Source of the DNA: Amborella trichopoda
Lineage: Eukaryota > Streptophyta > Magnoliopsida > Amborellales > Amborellaceae
Length of the DNA: 64,000 nt
Direction of reading: 5' to 3'
Assembly (NCBI RefSeq): GCF_000471905.2
Contig: NW_006498549.1
Coordinates: 1,548,656 to 1,612,655 of the forward strand
Below, piece by piece: positions 32,711 to 44,487 of the stretch. The number at the start of each line of letters is the position of its first letter. Positions within the stretch are counted from its first letter, which is position 1. The position numbers were made by a program, and so were the translations under genes. The notes beneath the pieces were generated by a model. It did no database searches, had not been told where the DNA came from, and saw nothing but the letters and a program-made list of their open reading frames with translations.

Positions 32711-33146
32711 TGTTATGGTTCCTATCCCATGAGGAGTGGCCCCAACATCATTTCATAAAGGAGTGAGAGATTTTTAGGAAGAGCTCTCAATGACTTAGAG
32801 GCTAAGTTATTTATTAGGATTCATGGAAAGTTGAAACAAAGTTTTGCACTGGCTGCCTACCTACTTCCTCCTTAAACCGGCTTGGGACCAGCATGGCTGG
32901 GGGGGCGGCCAAGGCGGAGTTACTTGGAGGCCATGCCTTTGAGAGGCATGTTTAACTTTAACATGAGAGAGAGAGAGAAAGAGCTCTAGTTGTTGGGGGA
33001 GAAAACCTAACAGTGAAGAAAAGCCTCTTAGAGAAAGAGAGAGAGAGCAATAGTTAGAGAGAGAGCTCAACTAGAGAGAAGAAATCCTGGAGATAAGAGA
33101 TCCTTGAGAGAGAGAGAGAGAGAGAGNNNNNNNNNNNNNNNNNNNN

Positions 33147-33192
<46 letters not shown>

Positions 33193-33545
33193 GTGATCCA
33201 AGTGAGAAGGAAAGCCTCTTGAAGAAGACACCCAAGAGAGATCAATATCCTCTTGGAAGAAGGTGAACTATTTTATCAAACCATTTTAATTTTGATGGAT
33301 GTTTTTGCCTCTCGCCTTTGAAAGTAGCTTATAAGGGCAAACCATGTGAATCTTTGTGTAGGTTGCTTGTTTATTTAGTTATTTCTTGTTTCCCACTTCT
33401 TTACACATACACACATTTTGGTGAATTTCCTGTACTATGACTCCTAATTGTCTTGAGAGGGCCACGAAACAACCCATCTCTTACACGTGGTGAAAATTTT
33501 TTCTTGGCGATACCTCTAATGATTTTCTTGTCTAGCTTGGGAGGT
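32711..33545 (+). repeat. 3' LTR of outer copia (end approximate)
   Basis: It starts TGTTATGGTTCC after the purine tract. The first ~120 bp match the 5' LTR at 21838. The middle is GA-rich (32965-33195) and contains a 20-N gap (33127-33146). No clean CA end or target duplication could be placed; pararetrovirus-like coding sequence begins at ~33566. Confidence 0.55.
33104..33190. repeat. (AG)n microsatellite with small gap
   Basis: An uninterrupted AG run continues on both sides of the N block 33127-33146. The gap probably marks an unresolved repeat length. Confidence 0.95.
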
Positions 33546-33565
33546 AATGTTGGTAGTGAAGCCAT

Positions 33566-34480
33566 GTTAAGATAAATATAAAACTGCTTTTAATGTTCCT
33601 TTTGGATATTATGAATAGAATGTAATGCCATTTGGTTTAAAAAATGTTCCTTCTGAATTTCAAAATATCATGAATGATATTTTTAGTTCCTATACAAAAT
33701 TCATGACTGTTTATATTGACGATGTATTAATTTTTCCTAACTCCATTAAACAACATTAGAAGCATCTAAATATATTTGTGAAAGTAGTAAAGAATGCAGG
33801 CGTAGTAGTCTCTGCAAGGAAAATTACTCTTTTTCAAACCAGGATCAGGTTCCTTAGTCATAATATCCACCAAGGGAGTATTATCCCAATTGAAAGAGCT
33901 ATACAATTTGCTGACAAATTTCCTGACATTTTAAAAAATAAAAATGACCTTCAAATGTTTTTTGGAAGTTTAAATTACATCTCAAATTTTTATAAAAATG
34001 TTGCTTTTGATGCGAAACCTATATTTCAAAGAGTTAAAAAGAATCCTCTTGAATGGATGGAGGAACATACAAAAGCAGTCAGAAAAATAAAATTAAAAGC
34101 TAAAGAATTACCATGCTTAGCTTTATCCAATCCTGATGCTTTTAAAATAGTAGAAACAGATGCATCTGAACAAGGATTAGGAGGGATTCTTAAACAAAGA
34201 ATTCATGATAAAGAACAACTTGTCAGATTTACTTTTAAACTCTTGAATCCTACCCAGCATAAATATTCCACAATAAAAAAGGAGGTTTTAGTTATTGTCC
34301 AATGTGTCAGTAAATTTTAAAGTGATCTACTTAATAAAAAATTTCTTATAAGGACTGATTGTAAATCTGTAAAAGAAATCTCAGAAAAAGATGTCAAAAA
34401 CCTGGTTTCAAAACAAATCTTTGCAAGATGGCAAGCGATATTATCAAAATTTGAATTTTGTTGGTGGTATAAGACCAATG
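33566..34480 (+). pseudogene. Endogenous pararetrovirus (Caulimoviridae) reverse transcriptase-RNase H fragment
   Basis: A single frame runs through the region with three in-frame stops (33616-33618, 33757-33759, 34318-34320) and no frameshift that I can see. It contains a MPFGLKN block, the active-site box YIDDVL at 33712-33729, the connecting segment, and RNase H starting near the VETDAS motif (about 34150), followed by YSTIKKE. The order and wording fit the polymerase of plant pararetroviruses better than Ty3-gypsy: the FGLKN...FQNIMNDIF block, the Asn/Phe-rich linker, and the TDCKS...KQIFARWQ tail. No capsid, movement protein or LTR is attached. It is a truncated, inactive fossil copy, abutting the outer copia's 3' end. 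Confidence 0.8.
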
Positions 34481-35739
34481 GGATCGAAATGCAATCTTTT
34501 TAAAATTTTCCATTGTATAAAAACTAAAGGGTTTAAATGCATGCGTATCTCAATACAAAACTATAATACATATATTCCAGCCTACAAACATGGTTTATAC
34601 ACATTTGAATAATAAATTCAACCCTAATAGGTCCCTTACAAATTCCTTACTCAAAAATATAATCTGCTCAATACAATATTCATAATATACATCTCTACAA
34701 CATATTGCATGACTTACACTCGTAGTTCCCCATTATATCAAAATTATGTAATAATTTCATCTTCATTCTTCATCCTCATCATATATCATAATATCGCATA
34801 CACATCATGCACTAGATCATAATATTTCGATAATATTTCAATTCGCATAAACAATAATGCATAGCATTAAAGTTCTTACTGCAAGATTAAAGAACAATCT
34901 CAATATACACACAACATACTCAATTTAACCAATCATGATTCCATTTAATAACTGTAAATACATCAAATTAACATGTAAACATACATGGGGAAACCATGGT
35001 TCGAACCCCTTATACCCGGGCCATAAAAGGGCCTTTTGAGGACTTAATTTTGTTCCATTGTCTAAGGCACAAATGATAATAATAACTCAAGGAGATCAAT
35101 CAATGAGAAGCAAATGATCACTTTTATTTCACTTAATGGGGATCCAATCATGAGAGAGACATGTATCAAAATAGCCCTTCAAAGTTAGAGATAGATACTG
35201 TACAAATTAAGGAAGTTATGGTGAAACTACACCACCACTAGGGACCACATGAACTTTTCAACATTAAAGAAAAAGAACTCAAGGAACTACTTCATATGCT
35301 CAAATATGATGTAATAAACCTCTCATCAGTTGTATATTCTCAGTAAAAACTCTAGAAAAATAAGATCAAGAAAATCAAGTTGAAACTACTCAAGATCATA
35401 GAGTAAGCAAGTTAGTCTACACATACTATGTGTATGGGCTATACTATTGCTTTGGGACTCTTCAAAAATCAAGTTTTCATGACCAAAAATGAAGAAAGCT
35501 ACTGTAAAATAAGAATTGCAACAAGCTTTGATAATGGAAATAAGGTAGGAATTAACAATATACGAAGAAATATCAATACCTTAATGAAGCAATAGTATAG
35601 GCTTGATCACATAAATGAGGGACTACTCCATGGAATTCAAATGAAAGCTCAAGGAAGAAGATAGTCTCATGGGTGGCCACATTTTTGTCAAGGGGGATGT
35701 CTCTCTCTTTGAAGTAAATACTCAAGTTGGGGTTATAAT
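34481..35739. other. AT-rich unassigned sequence
   Basis: No coding or repeat structure is recognised. A perfect tRNA B-box-like string, ggttcgaacccc, lies at about 35008-35019 without any A box upstream, so no tRNA or SINE is called. The last part (35060-35700) contains many short A-rich fragments only. Confidence 0.4.
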
Positions 35740-35935
35740 CGTTGATTCAAAAAGCAGACCGCCCAACGCCTAGGCGGTTCAGAAGGCCTGGGCACATCGC
35801 CCAGGCCTAGGTGGCCAAACTGAGTGGTTTGTCCCTGGGCGACCGCCTAGGCGGTACGGAACTCGCCTAGGAGGGCGCCCAACACCTAGCCCTAGGCAGC
35901 TGCTCAGGGCCGGCGCCCCGCCCAGAGGCCGAAAA
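35740..35935. repeat. Left terminal and GC-rich subterminal repeat of hAT
   Basis: Contains repeated cgcctaggcgg, gcccaggcctagg and gccgcctagg-like palindromic motifs. Such clusters are binding sites for the transposase in hAT elements. Confidence 0.75.
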
Positions 35936-36294
35936 AAAAACTGAGGGTATTTTAAGCCTTTTGTGTTTGTTTTTAAGCCCCAAAACTTTAGGTTTTAGGT
36001 TCATTTGAAACCTAAACCTTGCTTGAGCTAAATTTAAAGAGAGAAAACTACCAAAAAATTAGATTGTAGTGACTTTTTTAAGATCGAAGGGTTACTCAAA
36101 GTTAACCAAAATTGATCAAAACATCACCCATTGATATTATATTTACTTTTTGACGTTGTGCAAAGTTATTAGTGGGTGTTTTAGAAGATTTTGAGCATTT
36201 AGAAGCATCTTTGAGGTGAAAGTTTGAAGATTGAGCAATCAAACTCAAAGTAAGTGATTTTTTTATTGCTTTAGTAATTTGCATTATTTTTTAG

Positions 36295-38780
36295 ATGTCT
36301 TCTTCGAGATCTAATAGGAGTGGTGATCCCGATTAGAAATATGGCTATAACCCAGATCCTAATGATAAAAAATACAAAAGATGCAAGTTTTGTGAAAATG
36401 ATACAAAAAGGGGTGTAAACCGGTTCAAGAAACATCTTGCCGATATCGGGGGGGATGTTGCCCCATGTAAAAAGACTTCTGATGCTTTTAAAGAGGAAAT
36501 AAATAAATTTTTTGACATGGAGAAAATGAAAAAATATGAGAGAATTGCCGCTATAGCAGATATTGAGTCTGAGGTTCGGGACAATTATGATAATGATGAT
36601 AGTGATGAGGAAATGATTGGGGAGGGATGTCAAGAAGTTGAACAAATCATTATTAGGATAAAAGGTAAGGGAATTGTAGTTGCTTCTGGTTCTGAGACTA
36701 AGAAGCCTCGGGTTAGAGGCCCTATGAATAGTTTTTTACCTCGGCCTGACCTTGGGGTTGCAGGAGAGAAAACAAAAAAGCAAACCACCATTGAAAATAA
36801 AATCAAGAATGAAGAGAGAGACAGACCTGCGTATTATTTGACTACATGGTTTTATGATGCGGACATTCCTTTCAATACCGCTCGCTTAGGCAGCTTCTGT
36901 GCTGCGATAGTGGCAGTTGGCCAATTTGGGATGAAACCCCTAACCCCATATGAGCTTTCAGAGCCTTTTTTAAAAAAAGCAGTGAGTGCCATGAAGGAAG
37001 CTGTAGAACTTAAGAAGGATGCATGGGCTCAGTATGGGGTTTCCATTATGACTGATACTTGGAGTGATAGGAAGAGAGGAAGTCAGATGAATTTTCTTGT
37101 GAATTGTCCTGCAGGGACTATTTTTTTGAGATCTATTGATGCCTTTGATCATATCCATGATGCCCATTACATATTTCAAGTGATAGAGAAGGAAATCAAG
37201 GAGGTTGGGGAGCATCTTGTTGTATAGGTTGTCACAGACAATGTTGCTCCTAATGTTGCTGCATCTAATTTGTTGTACATAGCTTATCCTAGAATCTTTT
37301 GGACACCATGTGCAACACATTATATAAGCCTCATGCTTGAGGCTCTTGGCGGTTTAACCGAGATATCAGGTGCAGTGAAGAAGGTCAAGTATGTTACGAA
37401 TTTCATTTATAGCCACCATCTCACCCTCAGCATGATGCGTACCTTTTACAAGGAAAAAAGAGATTGTGAGGCCTGGGGTCATGGGATTTGCGACCTGGTA
37501 CTTATGCCTTGATAGCATACATTCAAGGAGAGTACAGCTGAGGTAAATGTTTATCTCAGATGAGTGGAAGCATACAAATGGTCTAAGGATCAGGTTGGGA
37601 AGAAGGTGAGAGATATTATCCTTTCTAAGGCTTTTTGATGAGGGTTGAAGGGTGCTTTTAAGGTTTTTTTTCCTCTTGTTAAAGTCCTTCACATGGTTGA
37701 TAGTGACAAGCCTTCTATGGGCTACATATATGATGCTATAGAGAAATGTAAAAGAGAGATAGCCCAAAATTTCAATGATAAAGAAACCCGCTACAAGCTT
37801 GTTTGGGATATTATTGATGAGAAGTGGGATATGCAGCTACAACGGCCATTGCATGCAGCCGGTTATATTTTGAACCCAGCTTTGTTTTATTTTGACAAGG
37901 ATATACAAACAAATGACACAATTATGAATAGATTTAATGAGTGTGCAGAGGTGCTAGTCCATGATCTTGAAATGCAAGATATTATATGCGCTGATGAGTT
38001 GATAAATTATAAGTGTTCATTAAAGTCCTTTGGGACTCCAATGGCGATGAGGCAAAGGACCAAAATTGGACCAGGTATTAATAATATTCTTAATTTCATT
38101 TTTATCAAGTTCAAGTAATCAAGTAATTTTATTATTTATTTATGATATTTTTCTATATCTTTGCAACCCATTGGTGGAGCCAACATGGGTGTAGTTCTCC
38201 AAATTTACAAAGTTGGTCATTCAGATCTTAAACCTAACCACTTCTTATCCAGTTGTGAGCGCAATTGGAGTACTTTTGAAGGGGTAAGGCAGTAAGGGTA
38301 ATTTGTATAATTTTATAAATAATACATGAACCATAGATATTAGATTTTAATTAGTTTCATTTGATTTTGTTAGACTCATACAAAAAAAAGGAACATGCTT
38401 GAATCAAAGAGGCTCAATGACCTAGTCTATGTTAAGTAAATCGATTCATGAAGATCAGGTTTGCTAAGAGAGATAAGATAGACCCCATCAGATAAAAAAA
38501 TATGGACCATGCTATGGAGTGGTTAGTTGATGATGATGAGGTCGAGGGGTATGAAGGATTGACATGGGACATGATCATGGATGCTTCAGGGACATCAGCT
38601 GACCCTCATAGGGCCACTAGATCTCCTGCACAGAGAACAAGGATGGAGGAAGAAGAGGCTGATTCAGAAGTGTCAGAGGAGGACAGGGATGACCAATATG
38701 TCGAGGAGAGTGACGATGTTGTCGACTCTGATGAATATGATGCCAATGCAGCTGACCCAAGATTTTCTGATGATGAATGA
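36295..38780 (+). pseudogene. hAT transposase (BED finger, DUF659, hAT C-terminal)
   Basis: It starts MSSSRSNRSGDPD at 36295 and meets a stop at 36334-36336. In the same frame follow a BED-type finger (YKRCKFCENDTKRGVNRFKK, with His, about 36370-36480), the DUF659 block (36826-37260; YGVSIMTDTWSDRKRG, then a stop at 37225-37227 and VTDNVAPNVAASN), and CATHYISLMLEALG. The frame shifts near 37465 (RPGVMGFATWYLCL) and back by about 37645. An intron starts at ~38075 and ends at ~38165. The next exon has SSCERNWSTFE, the hAT dimerisation motif. The last exon (~38370-38780) follows after a stop and ends in an acidic tail. In the nucleus it would cut and rejoin the element. Confidence 0.88.
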
Positions 38781-39189
38781 AGGATGATTGATGAACGTTG
38801 ATTGTTGACTAATTATTAAACTTTGAAGTTTGAGCTTTGATTGAAGTAATTGTGTATTGATTATTGAACTATTGAAGATTCTTTTGAGTCTTCAAGTATT
38901 ACTTTCATAGTTTGATAGTTTCATTTTCATAATTCAATTTTGTTTTCTTCCTCATGGTGGTCAAGTGGTGTACTGCAGTACTGGTGTGATACTATTTGAT
39001 AACTTGCTTTGATAATTTGGTTGGTTGGAAAATTTTAAGTTTTAATTGGATATGGAGTGTGAACCAACTTATGGATTATGTTTATGCTTATGGAGTGTAT
39101 GATAAATGCTAAATAATATGTTGTATAATTTGAATTATATCTGAATGCCATAAGTGCAGAACTGCAGAATGCCAAAATCCTTATTGGGA

Positions 39190-39360
39190 TTTAACTGGGC
39201 CGCCCAGGTTCTGGGTGCTCGCCTAGGCGCTGGGCGGCCTGGACCCCCCAAGCCACCCAGGTTCTGGGCGCCCGCCTAGGCGCTGGGCGGCCTGGACCCC
39301 CCAGGCCGCTCAGGACCCCCCAGGCTGCCCAGGACCGGCCTAGCACTTTTTGAAACACTG
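39190..39360. repeat. Right GC-rich subterminal repeat and end of hAT
   Basis: A ~60-bp unit containing gcccaggttctggg then cgcctaggcgctgggcggcc occurs twice in tandem, followed by two more degraded aggaccccccaggc units and the terminal tttttgaaacactg. Confidence 0.85.
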
Positions 39361-40187
39361 AATACGATTATAAGGAGACAAAAAAATTTTAAGTGCTATT
39401 TTAAATAGAGGAATAAAAATTGATATAGTGCAAATGAAAAATAGTGAGAGAAACCTAGAGGAGATGTGATCAAAATTCATAATTCGAAAATAAAAATTAC
39501 TCAAGTATCTCCCATAAAAAGAATTAAATTTATATATACTTCATCACATTTTTTTTTTTTTGCTAGAAATATAATATTGTAGTTACAAAAGCAATTTAAT
39601 ATTCAAATAGTTATAAAAAATTTAAAATACATATAAAGGAAAAAATTGAAATGAAAATAAATTTATACATCATTTAGCATAAGAATCAAAAAGAAAAAAT
39701 ACTTAATTTTCTGCTTCCCTAATAGAGAGACCAAAGAAACATAATCCATTTGAAAATAGCAAGAGAAAGCTAGAAGAAAGAGTAATATAAATAAATAAGT
39801 TATATACAATTAAATAAATAAATAAAATGATTCAATAAAATAAATAATAATAATAATAATAATGGTAATAACAACAACTATAGTTGTAGCTGTTATTATT
39901 GGTATTATTACCATTAATATCGTTATTATTATTATAATATTAGAGAGATATATAAAGGGTGAGTGAGCTCAAACCACTTATTTTTTGTAATTAAAAAACT
40001 CCATTATAACTTGACAAATATACTATATATATAGATAGAGACAATAACATACCTTCTATCTTTCATTTAGAAAAATATTTTTAACAAAAAACTGCTAGAG
40101 AGAGTGCTAGGATAGTTCAGAGAGAGAGCTTGCTCATAAGTTTAGGTGTGACAAGCTTTTGGGTTGGGACGTGAGGGTTTTAGCCTT
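39361..40187. other. AT-rich spacer with hairpin
   Basis: No genes are visible. At about 39846-39950 an ATT/AAT-rich inverted repeat is centred on aactatagttg: ataatggtaataac on the left pairs with gttattattggtattattaccat on the right. This could extrude as a hairpin or be a MITE relic. Confidence 0.5.
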
Positions 40188-40370
40188 TTAAGTGAGATAG
40201 GATAGGAGAGGTTGTTCCTAAAGAGAGTTTTATTTAAGTGAGATATGATAGAAGAGGTTGTTCCTAAAGAGAGCTTTATTTAAGTGATATATGATAGGAG
40301 AGGTTGTTCCTAAAGAGAACTTTATTTAAGTGAGATATGATAGGAGAGGTTGTTCCTAAAGAGAGCTTTA
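40188..40370. repeat. 46-bp tandem repeat, four copies
   Basis: gttgttcctaaagagag recurs at 40211, 40257, 40303 and 40349, a constant 46-bp period. The units are nearly identical, so the array is young. Confidence 0.93.
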
Positions 40371-41280
40371 GGAAAGGTGAGATTTAGAGACAAAATTTTT
40401 AAGGAGGGAGAGATGGATAAGAGAGAAGAGAAATTATGGGAGAGAAAACGTTTGTCCTAAAGAGAGATAGGGAGGGAGATACTGATGGAGAGATTTAAAG
40501 AGGGAGATATGAGTGATAAAGGACAGAGGTTATAGGAGATATCTAATGAAGGAGTTATAACGTAGAGAAACATTAATTATCTGTTACATAGTGGGAGAGA
40601 GAAAAGTGGGAGGGGAAGAGAAACATGGGAGGTAGAGAGACATGAATGGCTTGTTATATAGTAGGAGAGAGAAAGGTGGGAGGGGAGAGAAAAGTGGGAG
40701 GTAGAGAGAGCAAATTAAATAAAAAGAGAGAGATCATATTAAAAAAGGAGTTACATAAAAACTAAATAAAGAGTTACTTATTTTTACGTCTTCTTATGCA
40801 TGTAGGAGGAAGAAAGTTACATAAAAATATTACACTGACAAAAGAGTTACCTATATTTATGACTTGTTATGCATGTAGGAGGAAGAGAGAGAGTAAATGT
40901 GAGAGGGAGATGGGGAAAAAAGTAAATTAAAATAAATTAAAAGAGAAAGTTAATATGAGGAGAGGTGAAAGGAGAAAGAGATTAATATGGGAGGAGAGAA
41001 GTGAGAGATTATTATGGGGGAGGAGAGAAGAGAGAGAAATGTGGGGGGCTTGAAGTTATTAGGAAATAGAGAAAGAAGAAGGATGATTAAAGGAATGGAA
41101 AGAATGGGATGAGAGAGAAGAGGGGTGAGCATGAGATGACATGTATGGGCATGAGAAAGATGTATGGAGAGAGAGTGCATGAGATGATATGTATGGGCAT
41201 GAGAGAGATGTGGAGAAGAGAGAGTTATTAATATCATGGGACATTGTGGCGAAAGAATAAGTGGGGCAGCCCTCACGCTT
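40371..41280. repeat. Purine-rich (GA) low-complexity tract, about 0.9 kb
   Basis: The plus strand is overwhelmingly A and G, with phrases such as gggagagagaaaagtgggagg. Two longer imperfect repeats are visible: agagagaaa-gtgggaggggagagaaa (40600-40700), and a ~50-bp unit with tgcatgagatgatatgtatgggcatgaga (41125-41215). The minus-strand frames with Leu/Ser/His/Pro repeats (40950-41276) are composition artefacts. Confidence 0.85.
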
Positions 41281-42036
41281 AATATATATTAATAATAATA
41301 AAAGTAATCATAATAACAATAATCATAATAATAATAGATACTATTACATTCTTTGGCATCTTTTTTCTATACTACATGTTTCTTGATTATGCATATATAA
41401 TGCTAGTACTCTTTGGCATCTTTTAGAAATCATAGGTCCATATTTGTGGAGTTTTGCAGTATAGATGGTCTTGCACATTCATGGATAATGGGTTTCTATA
41501 TTTGTGGGTGAGCTTAAATTTGAATTGTTCCATCTGCAACATAGAGATCCAAAACTTCCACATAGAGAGGAAGGGAGGGAGGGAGTTTACTTTCACCAAT
41601 GTTATATATTCCCCAATTTGATAAAAAAGAGAGAGGAAAAGAAGTGATCTACTCCCTTGTCATGATGTACCATTTGGCTATGAATTTCTATTATTTATTC
41701 AAAGCAGGGGATTGTCCTTAATTGATGCCAAATTTATTGAATCTGGAATGCCTACATTTCACATAGTTCTTCAAGGCAATGCCGCATAATCTTGATGTAG
41801 TGGCTTACTGGACCATCTCTAACTCACAAGTATGTGGAGTCTGATTTAGAATGCCATGTTTATATTCGATCACTTGTCAAACAATAAGATGAAATGCTGG
41901 TGCAGGAACAAGGTTTCTAGAATTCATTTTTTACCTCAATAAGTTGCTAGTTCAGTATTCTGAATATGCGTGAACTTGTTTGTACTTGATGAATATGGTT
42001 TAGAGATTACAAGTAGAGAATCATCCCAGTCCAGTC
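41281..42036. other. Unassigned spacer with AT-type microsatellite
   Basis: ATA/AAT repeats at 41283-41345, then intron-like AT-rich sequence. ctttggcatctttt occurs twice (41352 and 41410). I recognise no exon. Confidence 0.4.
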
Positions 42037-42339
42037 TTGGTGCCTCCTTATAAACTATTTTGCAGGGTGCAAGATTCGTTGACACTGATAGGGTGTTATA
42101 GCATCTATACCACCTGTTTGTATTGGATAAATGGTCCTGTTGATGGCTGCGGCCCTGGCATATACAATTTCTTTAATTATCATAGACCTCGAGGTGGAAT
42201 TTGTAAACTTCTTGTATTCACTGCAAGAGAACAGTTTCAATTTTGGGCACCATTGGTATTGAACCCTATTGATCAGAATGATTTTAAGTCCAAAGTTTCA
42301 GATGCTGACACATCACAAACTTTGGAAAATGAGATCTAG
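42037..42339 (+). other. Open 100-codon stretch after a splice-acceptor-like site, unknown
   Basis: The frame reads through 303 bases and has mixed, protein-like composition (WINGPVDGCGPGIYNFFNY, then FQFWAPLVLNPIDQNDF). A plausible acceptor, ctattttgcag, ends at ~42065 inside it. I do not recognise the family. It could be an exon of a dead gene or chance. Its position 1.7 kb upstream of the mTERF remnant in the same strand leaves a link possible but unproven. Confidence 0.25.
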
Positions 42340-44079
42340 GCCACCTAAGAAAAGGCTAACCTTAGGCCTTGGGTATGAGCTTGCAGTTGGCCTTTTCCAT
42401 GACATGGAAGGTCTCTAAAATAATTTAAAGGAAATCAGACCAATCTAAGGCTCAATGAACATAAAAATCTAATGGGCTCTTGATATGGGTAAAGCTAATT
42501 TTGGCCATTAAATTATAGTTTACATGACCTGCTTTTTTAACCTTAATTTTCGAGAAGATCTTGATCTCAAAAATGTCAATTGAACTACTTGGTGACTCTG
42601 GACCCTCTACTTTCCTCTGATATTATCTAAATTTTTCTAGCACTCCAACTACCATAAAATCTTATATCTTGTTTTCCTCTCCTTATTTTACAAGTTCTTT
42701 CTTCGTCTCTCATCGCTATGGACTGGTGACATGTTTAATGTGTCAGAGGTCTTTATATTCGGTGGCCAGGAAGAAAATTAGGAGGGTAGAGCTTGATAAC
42801 AATAAGTTCTCTTGGATCATCACTTTATGATTGAATTATTCTTGAATAACTCCCCTTTGCCCAAGAGAATTACGGAAAATTCTCCTTGATGGGACCCTCT
42901 AAATGTTCCTTAGACAAAGCATAATTGGTTGTGTCACTATGATTCCTTTTGACCTCACTAATTCTATTGTGGTTAGAATTAGTTCATTTATTTCATTTAC
43001 CCATTCATCATTTTTTAAAGACAAGCTTATCATTATATAGATATATTGATATATCTAGAACATCCTTTAGGTCTAGCTTGGTGGCTTGGTATTAGGCAGC
43101 TGGCCCACCAATATTTATGTATGTTAAAAGGAAAATTTATCAAGTTTCCATAAGAGATGAATAATTTAACACTTCACCCATATCTTTTGATTTACTTTCA
43201 AACCATAAAACTCATGAGTCATAATAGTTACAAATGGGCAAAATGTTAAGTACTTCATCTCTTATGGGTATTTTGATATATTTTTCATATTAAAATGCAA
43301 ACGGAATGAAATTGATGATTCATTAATCAAGATTTAGAGTTTGTTCTTGAAGCCATAACGTGTCACCAAGGTTTAACATATCAAGGAAAAAAAAATCTCT
43401 CTGGTTGAAAATCCTGGCTTGCAAGGTGTAACTTTTCATTTTGTTGGTTTGCTGAACTAGTACTTCACCACATAAGTGCCACCAGAAAGTAGTTACAAGA
43501 GCACTTCTTATAGCAATGCACTTTTATTCTTGAGGGCTCTTGAGTGATATATCGAATGAGAGCCAAAGATTTTCAGGGAACCAGTCTGCGGCATTTGAGA
43601 TGCAACACGCTTAGATATAGCAGGCCATCTAGTTGATTTTTAATCTCGTCTCTTTTTCTAAAAATTATTTGCTTCTGATACATAAAATATAAATTCCTTA
43701 GTTCCCTTCTAATATTGGAATCTTGGGAGGATTTAGAAATAGAAAACAGAACAATAGCATGCAACATTTATTATATTTCTTGAGCATATGGGGGAGGATG
43801 CTTTCTGTAGCTGAATGGTAATTGTTTACTCGTTTCATAAGTCACTATTGAAGGAGTCTAGCCTTAATCTGAATAGAAACATTTATATGAACTAGGAATC
43901 ATGTGGGGTTGTAAACCTTTTATTGATGAGAAGAACTACTTCTTCAAGTTCAAACTAAAAATTTAGTATGTTGACTTGAAGGGTTGTTTATATATCCTAC
44001 TCTTCTGGTTTGTGCTATGCTTTTTTACATTTCTGATGGACACTAAGGAATCTAAATTTGCTCTATTTTTGTTTGTCAG
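42340..44079. other. Unassigned AT-rich sequence upstream of mTERF remnant
   Basis: No repeat family or coding block is recognised. A palindrome-like pair occurs around 43135-43290: ggaaaatttatcaagtttcc-aagagatgaa...aacacttcaccc is mirrored by ttcatctcttatgggtattt. The same style of sequence appears near 15850-16010, so it may be another old MITE. Confidence 0.35.
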
Positions 44080-44487
44080 GACCCAATTGAGTCATCTTGG
44101 ACAGCTCCATTCTTACCGTGCAAAATCAAGTAAAGATATTATTGTGTTGTCTTGTGTGATTGTTTTTTTTGTGGGATGACCTTTCTTCGAACGTTGTTTA
44201 CTTGAAGCCATTGATTTCTCTTGCATGCATTTGTTTGAATCAATTTGGTTGTTTCCCTTTCAATTTGGTAATGATGATGATGTTAAATTTATCTGGCAAG
44301 TACAGCTGAACTGGAGTTTGATGGGTCTTCAAACTTTACAACATTCCCGTTGAGTCTGCTCACAGCTGAAAAGGAGGAGGCTAAAGTTGTGTTATCCTTG
44401 TTCCCGAGGAAACTTGGCTTGAGTAGTGCAGTCGCTGCAAGGACCACAAAGAAATTTGAGTACTTTATCGAACTGTTGGGTTTATGT

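Larger units (their letters stand above)
21838..33545 (+). mobile_element. Ty1-copia element, Tork/Tnt1-like, interrupted by a nested copia
   Basis: The LTR starts near 21838 (ttgggattccgtcccatgag) and at 32711 (TGTTATGGTTCCTATCCCATG) are homologous over ~130 bp. Between them, decayed gag, protease, integrase, reverse transcriptase and RNase H pieces follow copia order on the plus strand (28860-32360), ending with a purine tract (32699-32709). The protease context VIDIEALFHVIPH and the phrase GDFGIVKMGN are typical of the Tnt1/Tork lineage. A second copia element is inserted at 22179-28505, in or just after the 5' LTR. The 3' end is placed only approximately, before pararetrovirus sequence starts at ~33566. 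Confidence 0.8.
35740..39360 (+). mobile_element. hAT-superfamily DNA transposon with DUF659 transposase (3.6 kb)
   Basis: The right end reads tagcactttttgaaacactg (39341-39360); its reverse complement cagtgtttcaaaaag pairs with cgttgattcaaaaagc at the left (35740). Both ends carry GC-rich subterminal arrays built on cgcctaggcg (35760-35935 and 39195-39345), which stand out in this AT-rich region. Between them lies a hAT-type transposase with BED-like finger, DUF659 block and C-terminal dimerisation motif. No clear 8-bp target duplication is left. The element is dead by stops and frameshifts but was once autonomous. Confidence 0.85.

Noticed and set aside
35008..35019. Perfect tRNA B-box string ggttcgaacccc
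   Set aside because: There is no A box or foldable tRNA upstream; it is probably chance or a SINE relic.
36970..37767. Minus-strand frames of 116 and 133 codons
   Set aside because: They are antisense shadows of the hAT transposase.
35731..39369. tataatcg/cgattata as target duplication of the large hAT
   Set aside because: They are inverted rather than direct copies and lie outside the terminal repeat; no 8-bp direct repeat fits.
40950..41276. 108-codon minus-strand frame rich in Leu, Ser, His and Pro
   Set aside because: It is the complement of a GA-rich simple tract.
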